From the NCBI GenBank assembly GCA_958435545.1, contig CAUBGU010000008.1, positions 1 through 35,046 on the forward strand: 35,046 bases of DNA, written 5' to 3'. This DNA is from an uncultured Collinsella sp. GTDB lineage: Bacteria; Actinomycetota; Coriobacteriia; Coriobacteriales; Coriobacteriaceae. Under the pieces are notes generated by a model, which saw only the letters and a list, made by a program, of their open reading frames with translations, was not told the origin of the DNA and searched no databases. This document shows, in pieces, positions 20,501 to 26,689 of this stretch. Made by a program: the position numbers and the translations under genes. Each line of letters opens with the position of its first letter. Within the stretch, counting starts at the first letter, position 1.

Positions 20501-20980
20501 GAGAAGACCCCGGTGACCCCGGTCGAGAACCCGACCAAGAAACAGCTCAAGGCCCTGGTCAAGCAGGCGAAGGAGACTGACACCAAGGGAAAGACGGCCG
20601 AGTCCGTCAAGGCCCTGACGGACGCCATTACCTACGCCGAGGATGTCTTGGGTGATGAGAATGCTTCCGACACCCAGCTCCAGGCGGCCTATGACCAGCT
20701 CAAGCTGGCCATCGAGGGCCTCAAGGATGCCGACTCCGGCAACCAGGGCGGCTCGGGCAACACCGGAGGTTCGGGCAACCAGGGTTCCGGCAACGGCTCG
20801 AACGGTGGCGGCCAGACGAGCAAGCCCGCAGGCGACAAGGCCCAGGGCGGCAAGAAGAACGGTTCGGCGATCCCCAACACTGGCGACCAAACGGTGACGA
20901 CTGTCGCGACCGTCGGTGGCCTTGGAGCCATCATCGCCGCGATCGGTGCCTTCTTCCACCGTCGCAATAAGGCTGAGTAG
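14549..20980 (+). CDS. Secreted, cell-wall-anchored multimodular GH31 glycosidase
   Basis: A 2143-residue surface enzyme. GTG start five bases after AAGGAG; signal peptide to about A35. GH31 with N-terminal sandwich spans about 40-850: D480 in KTDVAWVG is the likely nucleophile, D531 in WTGDQYGGNWEY the acid/base, and QYEDDGSS marks the distal sheet domain. These motifs are unlike classical alpha-glucosidases (WxDMNE) and recall GH31 alpha-N-acetylgalactosaminidases of gut bacteria, so mucin or Tn-type O-glycans are a likely target. Then: FN3 (966-1050), F5/8C (1058-1190), dockerin-like EF-hand (1194-1263, DLNNNGVYDVYD), cohesin-like (1270-1405), F5/8C-like (1410-1580), Big-like (1581-1675), FIVAR (1676-1746), F5/8C (1750-1911), two FIVAR (1915-2061), Gly/Asn linker, sorting signal IPNTGD (2108-2113), hydrophobic helix, HRRNK tail. 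Module edges are estimates. A sortase gene lies 0.8 kb downstream. Confidence 0.9.
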   Translation: MRRNSIFTKRWVKGSAVLVATAATLVFASPQQAIATPLKGVDSATVSQSASNVVDIDFADGIKGRITFLEDGIFRYNVDPKGEFSEYATPRSKSHTAKIQAQPDTSDTYSKPSATVVDKGDAIEITGGKATVVLDKATGKMSIKSGDRVVVSESASLDLDKKGTVQTLAKEKSENFFGGGTQNGRFLHTNQTIAISNTNNWTDGGVASPNPFYWTSDGYGVLRNTFAEGSYDFGSTDSSTVTTSHSENEFDAYYFVATETGASNVATEMLQDYYKVTGNPVLLPEYGFYLGHLNAYNRDGWSTTSGQKKWETKGSKPSSEKGNVKYESGMSTGYKLDGTLAAETLNGEGPTVDTENMKATDFDRQFSAQQVIDDYEDNDMPLGWFLPNDGYGAGYGQNGYYKTGGVNSDGTSSAERLNAVRANVDNLKKFTEYANSKGVSTGLWTQSNLEPDSNSETPWHLLRDFDAEVKTGGITTLKTDVAWVGSGYSFGLNGIKTAYDTVTTGANKRPNIITLDGWAGTQRFGGIWTGDQYGGNWEYIRFHIPTYIGQSLSGNPNIGSDMDGIFGGDPIISARDYQWKTFTPSMLDMDGWGTYRKSPMTHGDPYTGISRFYLKLKAQLMPYIYTSAASAANIDTGNGDTGLPMIRAMLLSDNSEYAASTSTQYQYMFGENFLVAPVYQDTQADENGNDVRNGIYLPNYGTDENPTIWIDYFSGKQYRGGQVLNNYDAPLWKLPLFVKANAIVPMYAENNNPEAVSDTNTKGTDRSQRIVEFFATEGDGTFTQYEDDGSSIQNNTTEDDAYGTIDNISYGEHVSTVYSSKATGGTATFTAEASQGGYNGYDSNRTTTFVANVSAKPTSVVAKNGGSALNVVEVNSQEAFDAANPEAGQAVYFYNETPNLNHYGSDADSTEAEQGESFNNTKITTNPKVYVKFAKTDVAAAAQTLELGGFVNADATLAVDRLNENLSAPANLAAPEDATTPTSIKLTWGKVDGATSYDLKVDGTVFAVGDAAEFTHADLAYNSKHTYQIRSRNADGYSAWSDVLEASSALDPWRNVPTAEKITWEGSLYGSHKADLAFDHEFQSGDGGFHSGGNDLGKALTVDYGKAYKLDKLEYYPRDDAGNGTVTKMRIETSLDGTHWTTQEVDWEHSAACKTVAFDGAVAARYVRMTPLASVGNFFSASEIAIYKTDGTDGFAVGSNLNKAMISDGDYSNMKNYLGLENRGSDASTFNSQIRDHFADLNNNGVYDVYDYSFTMAGLDGGTKQKGKVAGTLAVIPSKTEVEAGDEITVDVYAADAKNVNALGALVNFKSDQFEFVSESISQDGSTAGMENLSREKIQFEDGTQTINLAFANRGDGKLYNGTGAVASFKLKAKTAGKVELPSTSWLIGPACDALEFASDGTVTMPDVPQPTVAEYGRDAFDITMTNDELTTDDGTNVEKLIQQKSYNALFDNNEGDNGFEFLWDWSGNWDSEGKLPSYVKLPTTMTFAFKTPSKLDAVEVVNRNGGNGTVQKIKAVVTFEDGSTQEFAGGEYDSFQARYAFGLSAENKGKKATKVEITPLEASGDQMLTLREINFNYTQGVEAIEGVELGKNQTEFFEGDVTLVDAKATPESAGYPYVTVESSDPSVVSVSAVQAGDSVNYYLRANKAGKATITVASVLDPSKTASYEAEVKAGVDTSALMAALSKAAGYSESVYTKDSYAALTAAVEAAQKLLDGGQGSYNKKDVADATAKIEKAIDGLKMRPVDEKSLINTPENRENVKVTGFSSEADYEGSNAVNALDGDEQTLWHSDYAYNAGMPQHLTVDLGRDYDLTDVTFLPRQDGGTNGDIFEAEVLVSDTADGYEMGTATSMGTFTFDNDGRVLTDRGDWKQMSFGVARGRYVTVKVLHAGGGSVDAYCSMAELKFYGTAVPDPVAKDDLTAAIEKVDAEVAAGDLKASDYTEASWTVFQNALASARAILSDENATQDEVDQALKALESARNALEKTPVTPVENPTKKQLKALVKQAKETDTKGKTAESVKALTDAITYAEDVLGDENASDTQLQAAYDQLKLAIEGLKDADSGNQGGSGNTGGSGNQGSGNGSNGGGQTSKPAGDKAQGGKKNGSAIPNTGDQTVTTVATVGGLGAIIAAIGAFFHRRNKAE

Positions 20981-21003
20981 TCCCAGCGATAACTAAGCAA
21001 ACG

Positions 21004-21043
21004 TGCCCGCCGCTCCACCAAGGACGGCGGGCATTGCTTTTTT
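21004..21043 (+). terminator. GH31 terminator
   Basis: A 9-bp perfect stem TGCCCGCCG/CGGCGGGCA (21004-21012/21025-21033), 12-nt loop, followed by TTGCTTTTTTA. Confidence 0.88.
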
Positions 21044-21084
21044 ATTTCAGCCAACGTACGTCATAGCAATCCCCGGTAGGTCGA

Positions 21085-21176
21085 GGGTGCTCTGCGGCGG
21101 CCCGGTGTTTTCATCTGAACGACTTTGCGCAGCAACCGGAGTGAAGATGAAAACACCGGGCCGCCGCAGAGCACCC
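21085..21176. repeat. Family 1 palindrome, copy B (reversed)
   Basis: Two 32-nt arms (21085-21116 and 21145-21176) are exact reverse complements around a 28-nt centre (21117-21144). Read on the minus strand the centre contains CTCCGG, TTGCTGCGCAA, AGTCG and TTC, matching the centres at 11104-11193 and 11549-11607, while the arm sequences are unrelated to theirs. It lies between the GH31 terminator and the purE promoter. Confidence 0.85.
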
Positions 21177-21200
21177 ACAGACCGCAGGGACGGGAGCAGC

Positions 21201-21218
21201 TATACTACTCTCAGTAGT
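21201..21218 (+). promoter_or_regulatory. Candidate purE promoter and dyad
   Basis: TATACT (21201-21206) is a good -10; no clear -35 is seen. The dyad ACTAC/GTAGT (21204-21208/21214-21218) overlaps it and could bind a regulator. Confidence 0.4.
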
Positions 21219-21269
21219 TAAGGGGCGCGGATCCGCCGCGTCGCCGCTCTCAACAGGAGGTCTTTGTTT

Positions 21270-21734
21270 ATGGCAGATCAAAAGCCGGTCGTCGGGATCA
21301 TCATGGGTTCCAAGTCCGATCTGGGCGTTATGGAAGGCTGCACCGCCGAGCTCGAGGCGCTTGGTGTGCCCTATGAGCTCGTCATTGCGAGCGCACACCG
21401 CACGCCGGCAAAGGTCCACGAGTGGGCCTCGACTGCTGCCGATCGCGGTATTAAAGTGATTATCGCCGCCGCCGGCAAGGCCGCTCACTTGGGTGGTGTC
21501 GTGGCTGCCTTTACGCCGCTGCCGGTTATCGGTGTGCCTATGAAGACGAGTGACCTGGGCGGTATGGATTCGCTGCTGTCGATGGTGCAGATGCCTTCGG
21601 GCGTGCCCGTGGCCTGCGTTGCCATCAACGGCGCCAAGAACGCCGCCATCTATGCCACGCAGATTCTGGGTGCTTGCGACCCCGAGTACCGCAAGGTTAT
21701 CGAGAAGATGAAGCAGGAGATGGCCGACGCCTAA
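21270..21734 (+). CDS. purE: 5-(carboxyamino)imidazole ribonucleotide mutase
   Basis: Moves the carboxyl group of N5-CAIR to C4 to give CAIR in purine synthesis (class I PurE), provided PurK is elsewhere; neither purK nor purC is in the window. ATG 21270 lies nine bases after CAGGAGG; a TTG at 21264 is too close to it. The 154 residues carry GIIMGSKSDLGVM, the catalytic SAHRTP loop and the AAGKAAHLGGVVAAFTPLPVIGVP segment. The last reads GKAAHLGG where many class I enzymes have GGAAHLPG. It is separated from the other pur genes by accessory DNA on one side and by sortase, MoaE-like and membrane genes on the other. The sortase gene follows after 36 bp. Confidence 0.95.
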   Translation: MADQKPVVGIIMGSKSDLGVMEGCTAELEALGVPYELVIASAHRTPAKVHEWASTAADRGIKVIIAAAGKAAHLGGVVAAFTPLPVIGVPMKTSDLGGMDSLLSMVQMPSGVPVACVAINGAKNAAIYATQILGACDPEYRKVIEKMKQEMADA

Positions 21735-21770
21735 GCGACTTGCCGTTCCGCTGTAATCATAGGGAGAGTC

Positions 21771-22775
21771 ATGTCCGACTATCAGGGAAAACGTTTTTCG
21801 GCTTCTCAGATCCCCGATCCATCCAAGTCGGGATCGGCCCGCTCCATGCAGCAGGGTCGGGCATTCTCTCCTCAGCAGGCTCGTGCACCGCGCCCCGTAA
21901 CGCCGACGTCCCATCGCCGTCAGGATACACCGGCTGCGTATCGCCCCTCGTCATATGGCACGGCAAAGAAGCGGACCCGGACGACGAGGCAACCGAGCGG
22001 CGCTCCGTCCAGCTACACCGAGCCGCCGCGTAAGAAGCGCCGCTCCATCATCCCCATTCTGCTCATCATCGTGGGCATCGGTCTGATTGTCGCCGCCGCC
22101 GCCATCTTTATCAATGCTCAGATTGGCTATAAGCAGGCGAGCGATTCATACCAGAAAATCGAGAAGCAATATGTAAGCGATAAGGACGCCAGCGGCGTGC
22201 CGATTATCGACTTCGATGCGCTTGCTCAGACAAACCCCGAGATTGTGGGTTGGATTTACGTGCCGGGAACCAACATCAACTATCCCGTGGTGCAGACCAA
22301 CAACAACTCCAAATACCTCAACACGCTGTTCGACGGTACGGCCAATGCGTCCGGGGCCATTTTCCTGGATAGCGATGACACCGCGCCGGGAATGGTTGAC
22401 CAGCAGACCACGATCTACGGCCACCACATGAATGACGGGTCGATGTTCAACGTGATTTCGGACACCACCGACCAAGCGACATTCGATAGCATCGAGTACG
22501 TGTATTACATCACGCGCGATGCAACGTATAAGCTGCGACCGCTGGCGACCAAGGTCGTCGAGGATACGTATGCCAAGGCGCGCACGCCTAATTTTGAGGG
22601 TGACGACGGGCTCAAGAACTACCTGTCCGAGATGCTCGACGGTGCTTCGGCAGTGGCGAGTGATGCAGGCGATCGCGCTGCTTCGGCAACCAAGGTCGTG
22701 ACGCTCGTGACCTGTCGCTCGCTGTCATTTAGCAATACGCGCGCCGTCATGGTGCTCACGCCGGTCGAGGAATAG
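21771..22775 (+). CDS. Class B-like sortase
   Basis: A membrane-bound transpeptidase that cuts sorting signals and links surface proteins to peptidoglycan or to pilins. The 334 residues comprise a basic, proline-rich cytoplasmic tail (1-92), one membrane helix at about 93-115, and an extracellular sortase domain. The catalytic triad is visible: H218 in TIYGHHMNDGSMF, C315 in TLVTCRS and R324 in NTRAVMVL. NPEIVGWIYVPGTNINYPVVQ is the standard class B lead-in. The start follows AGGGAGAG. With the GH31 protein (IPNTGD) and its paralogous remnant (LASTGD) nearby, it is a candidate anchor enzyme for them, although class B enzymes usually prefer other motifs and a housekeeping sortase could do this instead. 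Confidence 0.92.
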   Translation: MSDYQGKRFSASQIPDPSKSGSARSMQQGRAFSPQQARAPRPVTPTSHRRQDTPAAYRPSSYGTAKKRTRTTRQPSGAPSSYTEPPRKKRRSIIPILLIIVGIGLIVAAAAIFINAQIGYKQASDSYQKIEKQYVSDKDASGVPIIDFDALAQTNPEIVGWIYVPGTNINYPVVQTNNNSKYLNTLFDGTANASGAIFLDSDDTAPGMVDQQTTIYGHHMNDGSMFNVISDTTDQATFDSIEYVYYITRDATYKLRPLATKVVEDTYAKARTPNFEGDDGLKNYLSEMLDGASAVASDAGDRAASATKVVTLVTCRSLSFSNTRAVMVLTPVEE

Positions 22776-22778
22776 ATA

Positions 22779-23228
22779 ATGGGCTACTCAATGACGGTGA
22801 AAGGGGAAATGATGCTCGAGAATGGCAAAACGATGCCTTCGGTTGATGCTTGGCTGCGCGAGGCCAAGGCCGATGCTTCGGCGGCAGGCTGTGGGATGTA
22901 TCTGACGCATAACGGTGTGGTGCGCGCGACGCCCAAGTCCGAGGCGCGCGGTGTCGAGACCGATGGCGTGGCGCCGGGCCACAAGGTGGGCGGCATGGTG
23001 TTCGGCTTCGATGCTCAGAAGGTGCAGGCTGCTATCGAGGCCACGAGCGCGATGCCGGGTATCGGCTATGTGCGCGTGTGGCTGGCAAGCGGCGAGCTCG
23101 CCGTGGGTGACGACATCATGCTCGTGCTCATTGGCGGAGACATTCGTCCGCACGTGGTCGATGCCCTGCAGTCGCTTGTCGGCACCATCAAGAATGAATG
23201 CGTGAACGAGGTAGAGCGCGAGGCATAG
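22779..23228 (+). CDS. Divergent MoaE-like protein
   Basis: Resembles the large subunit of molybdopterin synthase, which adds sulfur during molybdenum cofactor synthesis. Supporting features in its 149 residues are GMYLTHNGVVRATP (the GxVR strand), a helix region, YVRVWLASGELAVGDDIMLVLIGGDIR and the closing helix DALQSLVGTIKNECVNEVE. In true MoaE the end reads like KxxVPIWKKE with two catalytic lysines; here one lysine may remain (IKNE) and the second is absent. The HR near the active site is also changed (DIRPHVV). It may therefore be a domain with another role. The ATG at 22779 is 3 bp after the sortase stop, with GAGGAA upstream, so it is in the same transcript. No other Mo-cofactor gene is in the window. 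Confidence 0.65.
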   Translation: MGYSMTVKGEMMLENGKTMPSVDAWLREAKADASAAGCGMYLTHNGVVRATPKSEARGVETDGVAPGHKVGGMVFGFDAQKVQAAIEATSAMPGIGYVRVWLASGELAVGDDIMLVLIGGDIRPHVVDALQSLVGTIKNECVNEVEREA

Positions 23229-23263
23229 GGCTTTGCGATCGATTCGAGCCCATCTGTAGCAAG

Positions 23264-23299
23264 AGCCCGCTGGCAGTTAGATTGAACTGCCAGCGGGCT
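23264..23299. terminator. Bidirectional terminator between convergent genes
   Basis: A perfect 15-bp stem (23264-23278/23285-23299, AGCCCGCTGGCAGTT and its complement) with a 6-nt loop. It lies between the MoaE-like gene and the gene on the minus strand and can serve both. Confidence 0.85.
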
Positions 23300-23337
23300 T
23301 ACTTGTCCGTTGGAAACGACCTGCAGCAGCGCCAGCG

Positions 23338-24567
23338 CTATACGCGTGTGGCGTCCTTGGGGCTCATGGTCATGCTCTGGAAGCGATTCTCCATAAAGTC
23401 ATTATCGAAGTACTTGCCGTAGAACTGCGCAACGGGAATATCCGGTTCCGTGCCGTTGACGCGCTGATACCAATAATCGAGCGACTGCAGCGTCATAACG
23501 CCATCGACCAGAATAATGATGGTGAAGATGACGGTGGCCGAGTAGCGGCTCTTCCACGGAATCATGTTGATGAGCTTGAGCAGCCTCGGCAGCAGCAGCT
23601 TGATCCAGATGAGGCCACCCAGGCCCCACAGACAGGCGAAGCCCGTGCAGGTGCGTCCGCCCGTGAGGACCACGAGCGGGTCGGGCATACCGAACAGCGT
23701 TATGTGCGAGTAGCTCCACGAGACCACGCCAAACGCGGTCTGCATAAACCAGCCCACGAACACCTCAAAGCTGGCGCCGAGCAGGGCGCTCACCAGGAAA
23801 ATGATGATGGGGTTCTTTTTATAGAAGCGGTTGAGCACCATGGTCATGAGCACGGCACCAAAGCCGTAGATGGGGCTGAAGGGGCCAAACAGCATACCGG
23901 CGCGGTCCTGGTAGACACCCGGATCGTTGACGGTCATATGCCAGATATCCTCCAGGACCAGGCCGAGCACGCAGCAGACAAAGAATACCCAGAACAGGTT
24001 GAAGTAGTTGAGCTTGATGTAGCCCTCGCCGGTTTCATCGCGCCCGAGCATGCCCTCGGCGGCGGCGTCGCGGTCGAGCATCTCCTGCAGGCGGCGCTGC
24101 AGCTCGCGCTCCTGGCGCAGTGTGGGGTCGACGGTGGCCGAAAGCGCGACGAGGATGCCGAGCTGGATGGCAGGGCGCAGCAAGAAGGGCCCGATGCCCT
24201 GGAGCATCACGTCAACCAAAAGCTCGACGACGGTAAACGCGATAAGGATATAGGACAGACGGGCGGCATTGCGGCGCTGGTTCTTGATGAGGTCCAGGCC
24301 AAAGATGATCAAGATGACGGCACTGGCAGCCGAGAGCATGATGCCGGCGACAATCAGTCCGACCGCGACGAGCGTGTTGTCGCCGAGCTTGGCGGCGGCG
24401 TTGCCGTTGATGAGTGCGGTGATGACCTGCCACATAAAGGCGCCGACCGACGGGAGCGTGCCCACGCCGGACAGGATGCACAGGACGGCGTATACCTTAA
24501 TGATGAGGGGGATCTTCTTGACCTCCGTGGCGCTGGGGACGCTGGGGTCGAGTTCGTTTCGATCCAT
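23338..24567 (-). CDS. Multi-pass membrane protein, putative ABC-transporter type IV (CmpB) family
   Basis: A 409-residue integral membrane protein of unknown activity. The C-terminal part fits the ABC_trans_CmpB family (formerly DUF1113): MLFGPFSPIYGFGAV, then FEVFVGWFMQTAFGVVSWSY and GRTCTGFACLWGLGGL, with the family's Tyr/Gly-rich motifs. The N-terminal 170 residues add about four helices (KVYAVLCILSGVGTLP onward), then a charged cytoplasmic segment RQERELQRRLQEMLDRDAAAEG. The start is the ATG at 24567 (MDRNELDP), behind GAGAAAGG on the minus strand; the frame is open 59 codons further upstream without family features. It is divergent from purF and convergent with the sortase/MoaE-like transcript, so it stands alone. 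Confidence 0.82.
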   Translation of the reverse strand: MDRNELDPSVPSATEVKKIPLIIKVYAVLCILSGVGTLPSVGAFMWQVITALINGNAAAKLGDNTLVAVGLIVAGIMLSAASAVILIIFGLDLIKNQRRNAARLSYILIAFTVVELLVDVMLQGIGPFLLRPAIQLGILVALSATVDPTLRQERELQRRLQEMLDRDAAAEGMLGRDETGEGYIKLNYFNLFWVFFVCCVLGLVLEDIWHMTVNDPGVYQDRAGMLFGPFSPIYGFGAVLMTMVLNRFYKKNPIIIFLVSALLGASFEVFVGWFMQTAFGVVSWSYSHITLFGMPDPLVVLTGGRTCTGFACLWGLGGLIWIKLLLPRLLKLINMIPWKSRYSATVIFTIIILVDGVMTLQSLDYWYQRVNGTEPDIPVAQFYGKYFDNDFMENRFQSMTMSPKDATRV

Positions 24568-24861
24568 ACATAACCTTTCTCGTTTTGCTGTAGGCACAAG
24601 GATACGCCGCCGACCTGCCAAAAGACAGGACGAACGTCCCAATTGCAACAATGTAAGTCCTAACGGCGGGCGAAGCGTGGCGTAGTGAGGGTCGGCGTGG
24701 CACTGCCACCCACGTCGTGAAGCCAAATAAATGTTTGGCAACAAAACTGATTATTAGCTCGGTGGGCTTTTAAAAAGCGCTGCTCATGCGCTGGGGAGCG
24801 CGTCGCGCCGTGCGTATAATAAGGCGGGTAACGCCAAAATACGAGGCTCTGAGGGGATGCC
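24568..24861. promoter_or_regulatory. Divergent promoter region of the membrane-protein gene and purF
   Basis: No gene is seen in these 294 bp. For purF, TATAAT (24815-24820) is a consensus -10 with only a poor -35. Other structures are GGAC/GTCC around 24628-24639 next to ACCTGCCAAAA (also present at 26534), GTGGC/GCCAC near 24708, GCCAAA/TTTGGC (24722-24727/24734-24739), and GC-rich repeats at 24776-24800. No known riboswitch is recognisable. Confidence 0.45.
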
Positions 24862-26532
24862 ATGTCTCAAGAAACCATCCGCGCGGCCGAGCGCGCCGCG
24901 GGACAGGTGAAGACCATGTCGACGTATGATCCGGACTCCGACCAGCTGCATGAGGAATGTGGCATTTTCGGCGTATGGGCGCCCGATCGCGATGTGGCTC
25001 GACTGACGTACTTTGGCCTGCGCGCGCTGCAGCACCGTGGCCAGGAATCGGCGGGAATCGCCGTGGGTGACGGCGGCACGGTTATGGTCCGCAAGGATCT
25101 GGGGCTGCTCGACCGTGTGTTCTCCAACGCCGACCTGTCGACGCTCTCCGGCCAGCTGGCCGTGGGCCACGTGCGCTATGGCACCGCCGGCGCCAAGAGC
25201 TGGGAAGCCTCGCAGCCGCATCTTTCCACCATCAACAGCGTCATTATCGCGCTTGCTCACAACGGTACCCTCGTCAACACCGACGAGCTGCGCCGCCAGC
25301 TGATCGAGCTGGGCGTGCCGTTCCTCTCCAATTCGGATTCCGAGGTCGCGACCAAGCTTATCGGCTACTTTACCCAGCGCACGGGTCATCTGCGCGAGGG
25401 CATTCGCAAGACCATGGAGCTCGTGCGCGGCGGCTACGCCATGACGCTCATCAACGAGCAGGCGCTCTACGCATTCCGCGATCCGCACGGCATTCGCCCG
25501 CTCGTGCTGGGCAAGCTGGTGGACGAAGGTCTGGACCAGGCCGATGCCGCTTCTGTTTCGCAGCTGCCCTCGCAAGACGGTGCCTCGACGGTCGACTCCG
25601 CCGTCCATGTCACGCGCGCCGGCGGCTGGGTCGTTGCCTCCGAGACGTGCGCGCTCGACATCGTGGGCGCCGAGTACGTCCGTGACGTCCGTCCCGGCGA
25701 GATTTTGCGCATCAGCGCCGAGGGTCTGGTATCCGAGCAGGGCGTGCCTGCAGCCGAAGAGCCCGCAAACTGCATCTTTGAGCAGGTCTACTTTGCCCGC
25801 CCCGACTCCATCATGAACGGCAAGAGCGTCTATGCCTGCCGTTACGACATGGGTCGTCAGCTGGCACACGAAGAGCCCGTCGAGGCCGACCTGGTCATCG
25901 GCGTGCCCGACTCCGGCCTGCCGCCTGCGGAGGGCTATTCGCACGAGAGCGGCATTCCCTTTGGCGAGGGCCTTATCAAGAACCGTTACGTGGGCCGTAC
26001 GTTTATCGAGCCTACGCAGGAGTTGCGCGCCATGGGCGTGCGCATGAAGCTTAACCCGCTGCGCGACAACGTCGAGGGCAAGCGCCTGGTCGTCATCGAC
26101 GACTCCATCGTGCGCGGCACCACCATGGTGCAGCTCGTCAAGATGCTGCGCAACGCCGGCGCCAAGGAGATTCATATCCGCATCAACTCGCCCGAGGTCA
26201 TCTGGCCGTGCTTCTACGGTATCGATACCGACGTGCAGTCGCAGCTTATCAGCGCCAACAAGACGGTCGACGAGATTTGCGAGTATATCGGCGCCGATTC
26301 GCTGGCCTTCCTTTCGGTCGAGGGCCTGCTTAAGGTCATGCCCAAGGGCGGTTACTGCGATGCGTGCTTTACCGGCCGCTACCCCGTGGCGATTCCCGAG
26401 AGCTTTGGCCGCGACAAGTTCATGGAGGGCTTTAAGCCCCGCAACCTGGACAAGCCGCTGCACTTTGATGACGACGCCGTGGTCGAGAAATACGACGATC
26501 GCAGCTGGGAAGAGGAACACGGCGAGGCCTAA
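24862..26532 (+). CDS. purF: Amidophosphoribosyltransferase
   Basis: First committed step of purine synthesis: glutamine plus PRPP gives phosphoribosylamine. In 556 residues, a propeptide ends at E32 and exposes nucleophile C33 (EECGIFGV), so this is the self-processing Bacillus type. The glutaminase domain shows LRALQHRGQESAGIA, VGHVRYGTAG and AHNGTLVNT. The transferase domain has the PRPP loop VVIDDSIVRGTT. Cysteines in SETCALD, WPCFYG and GYCDACF match those holding the 4Fe-4S cluster in the Bacillus enzyme, implying oxygen sensitivity. ATG 24862 follows GAGGGG; a second in-frame ATG at 24916 would give a 14-residue propeptide. purM lies 157 bp downstream behind hairpins. Confidence 0.96.
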   Translation: MSQETIRAAERAAGQVKTMSTYDPDSDQLHEECGIFGVWAPDRDVARLTYFGLRALQHRGQESAGIAVGDGGTVMVRKDLGLLDRVFSNADLSTLSGQLAVGHVRYGTAGAKSWEASQPHLSTINSVIIALAHNGTLVNTDELRRQLIELGVPFLSNSDSEVATKLIGYFTQRTGHLREGIRKTMELVRGGYAMTLINEQALYAFRDPHGIRPLVLGKLVDEGLDQADAASVSQLPSQDGASTVDSAVHVTRAGGWVVASETCALDIVGAEYVRDVRPGEILRISAEGLVSEQGVPAAEEPANCIFEQVYFARPDSIMNGKSVYACRYDMGRQLAHEEPVEADLVIGVPDSGLPPAEGYSHESGIPFGEGLIKNRYVGRTFIEPTQELRAMGVRMKLNPLRDNVEGKRLVVIDDSIVRGTTMVQLVKMLRNAGAKEIHIRINSPEVIWPCFYGIDTDVQSQLISANKTVDEICEYIGADSLAFLSVEGLLKVMPKGGYCDACFTGRYPVAIPESFGRDKFMEGFKPRNLDKPLHFDDDAVVEKYDDRSWEEEHGEA

Positions 26533-26571
26533 AACCTGCCAAAAAGGGACAGGTTTATTTTGGTAGGTTTT
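26531..26571. repeat. GGGACAG palindrome after purF
   Basis: 14-nt arms AAAACCTGCCAAAA (26531-26544) and 26558-26571, one mismatch, with AGGGACAGGTTTA as the loop. It overlaps the last two bases of the purF stop codon and may also act as its terminator. Member of the GGGAC family of this window. Confidence 0.65.
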
Positions 26572-26593
26572 ACCTGCTGTTTTGTTGATATGA

Positions 26594-26669
26594 CGGCGCG
26601 CGTTGTTATGGCGCGCGCCGAAATGAACGCAACTATGAGCACCGTTTGGCGCCCGGGCGGCGCCACGGT
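26594..26669 (+). promoter_or_regulatory. Two-hairpin leader of purM
   Basis: First hairpin CGGCGCGCG/CGCGCGCCG (26594-26602/26612-26620). Second hairpin ACCGT-TT-GGCGCC closing on GGCGCC-ACGGT (26641-26669), ending four bases before the GGGAGAGGAAGG ribosome site. The second stem could influence translation start or be a processing site. It does not match the purine riboswitch core. Confidence 0.45.
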
Positions 26670-26689
26670 AGTGGGAGAGGAAGGCTCAG

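Noticed and set aside
15785..20959. Two open frames of more than 800 codons on the minus strand under the GH31 gene
   Set aside because: Low-complexity Val/Leu/Arg/Gly-rich translations antisense to a clear modular protein; typical shadow frames.
14204..21061. Direct repeat TCAGCCAACGTACGT on both sides of the GH31 gene (14204-14218 and 21047-21061), considered as attachment sites
   Set aside because: Only 15 nt match with no extension either way; a match of this length is expected about once by chance in 35 kb, and no integrase is present.
26594..26669. Purine riboswitch before purM
   Set aside because: The hairpins lack the three-way junction and conserved loop bases of the purine aptamer.
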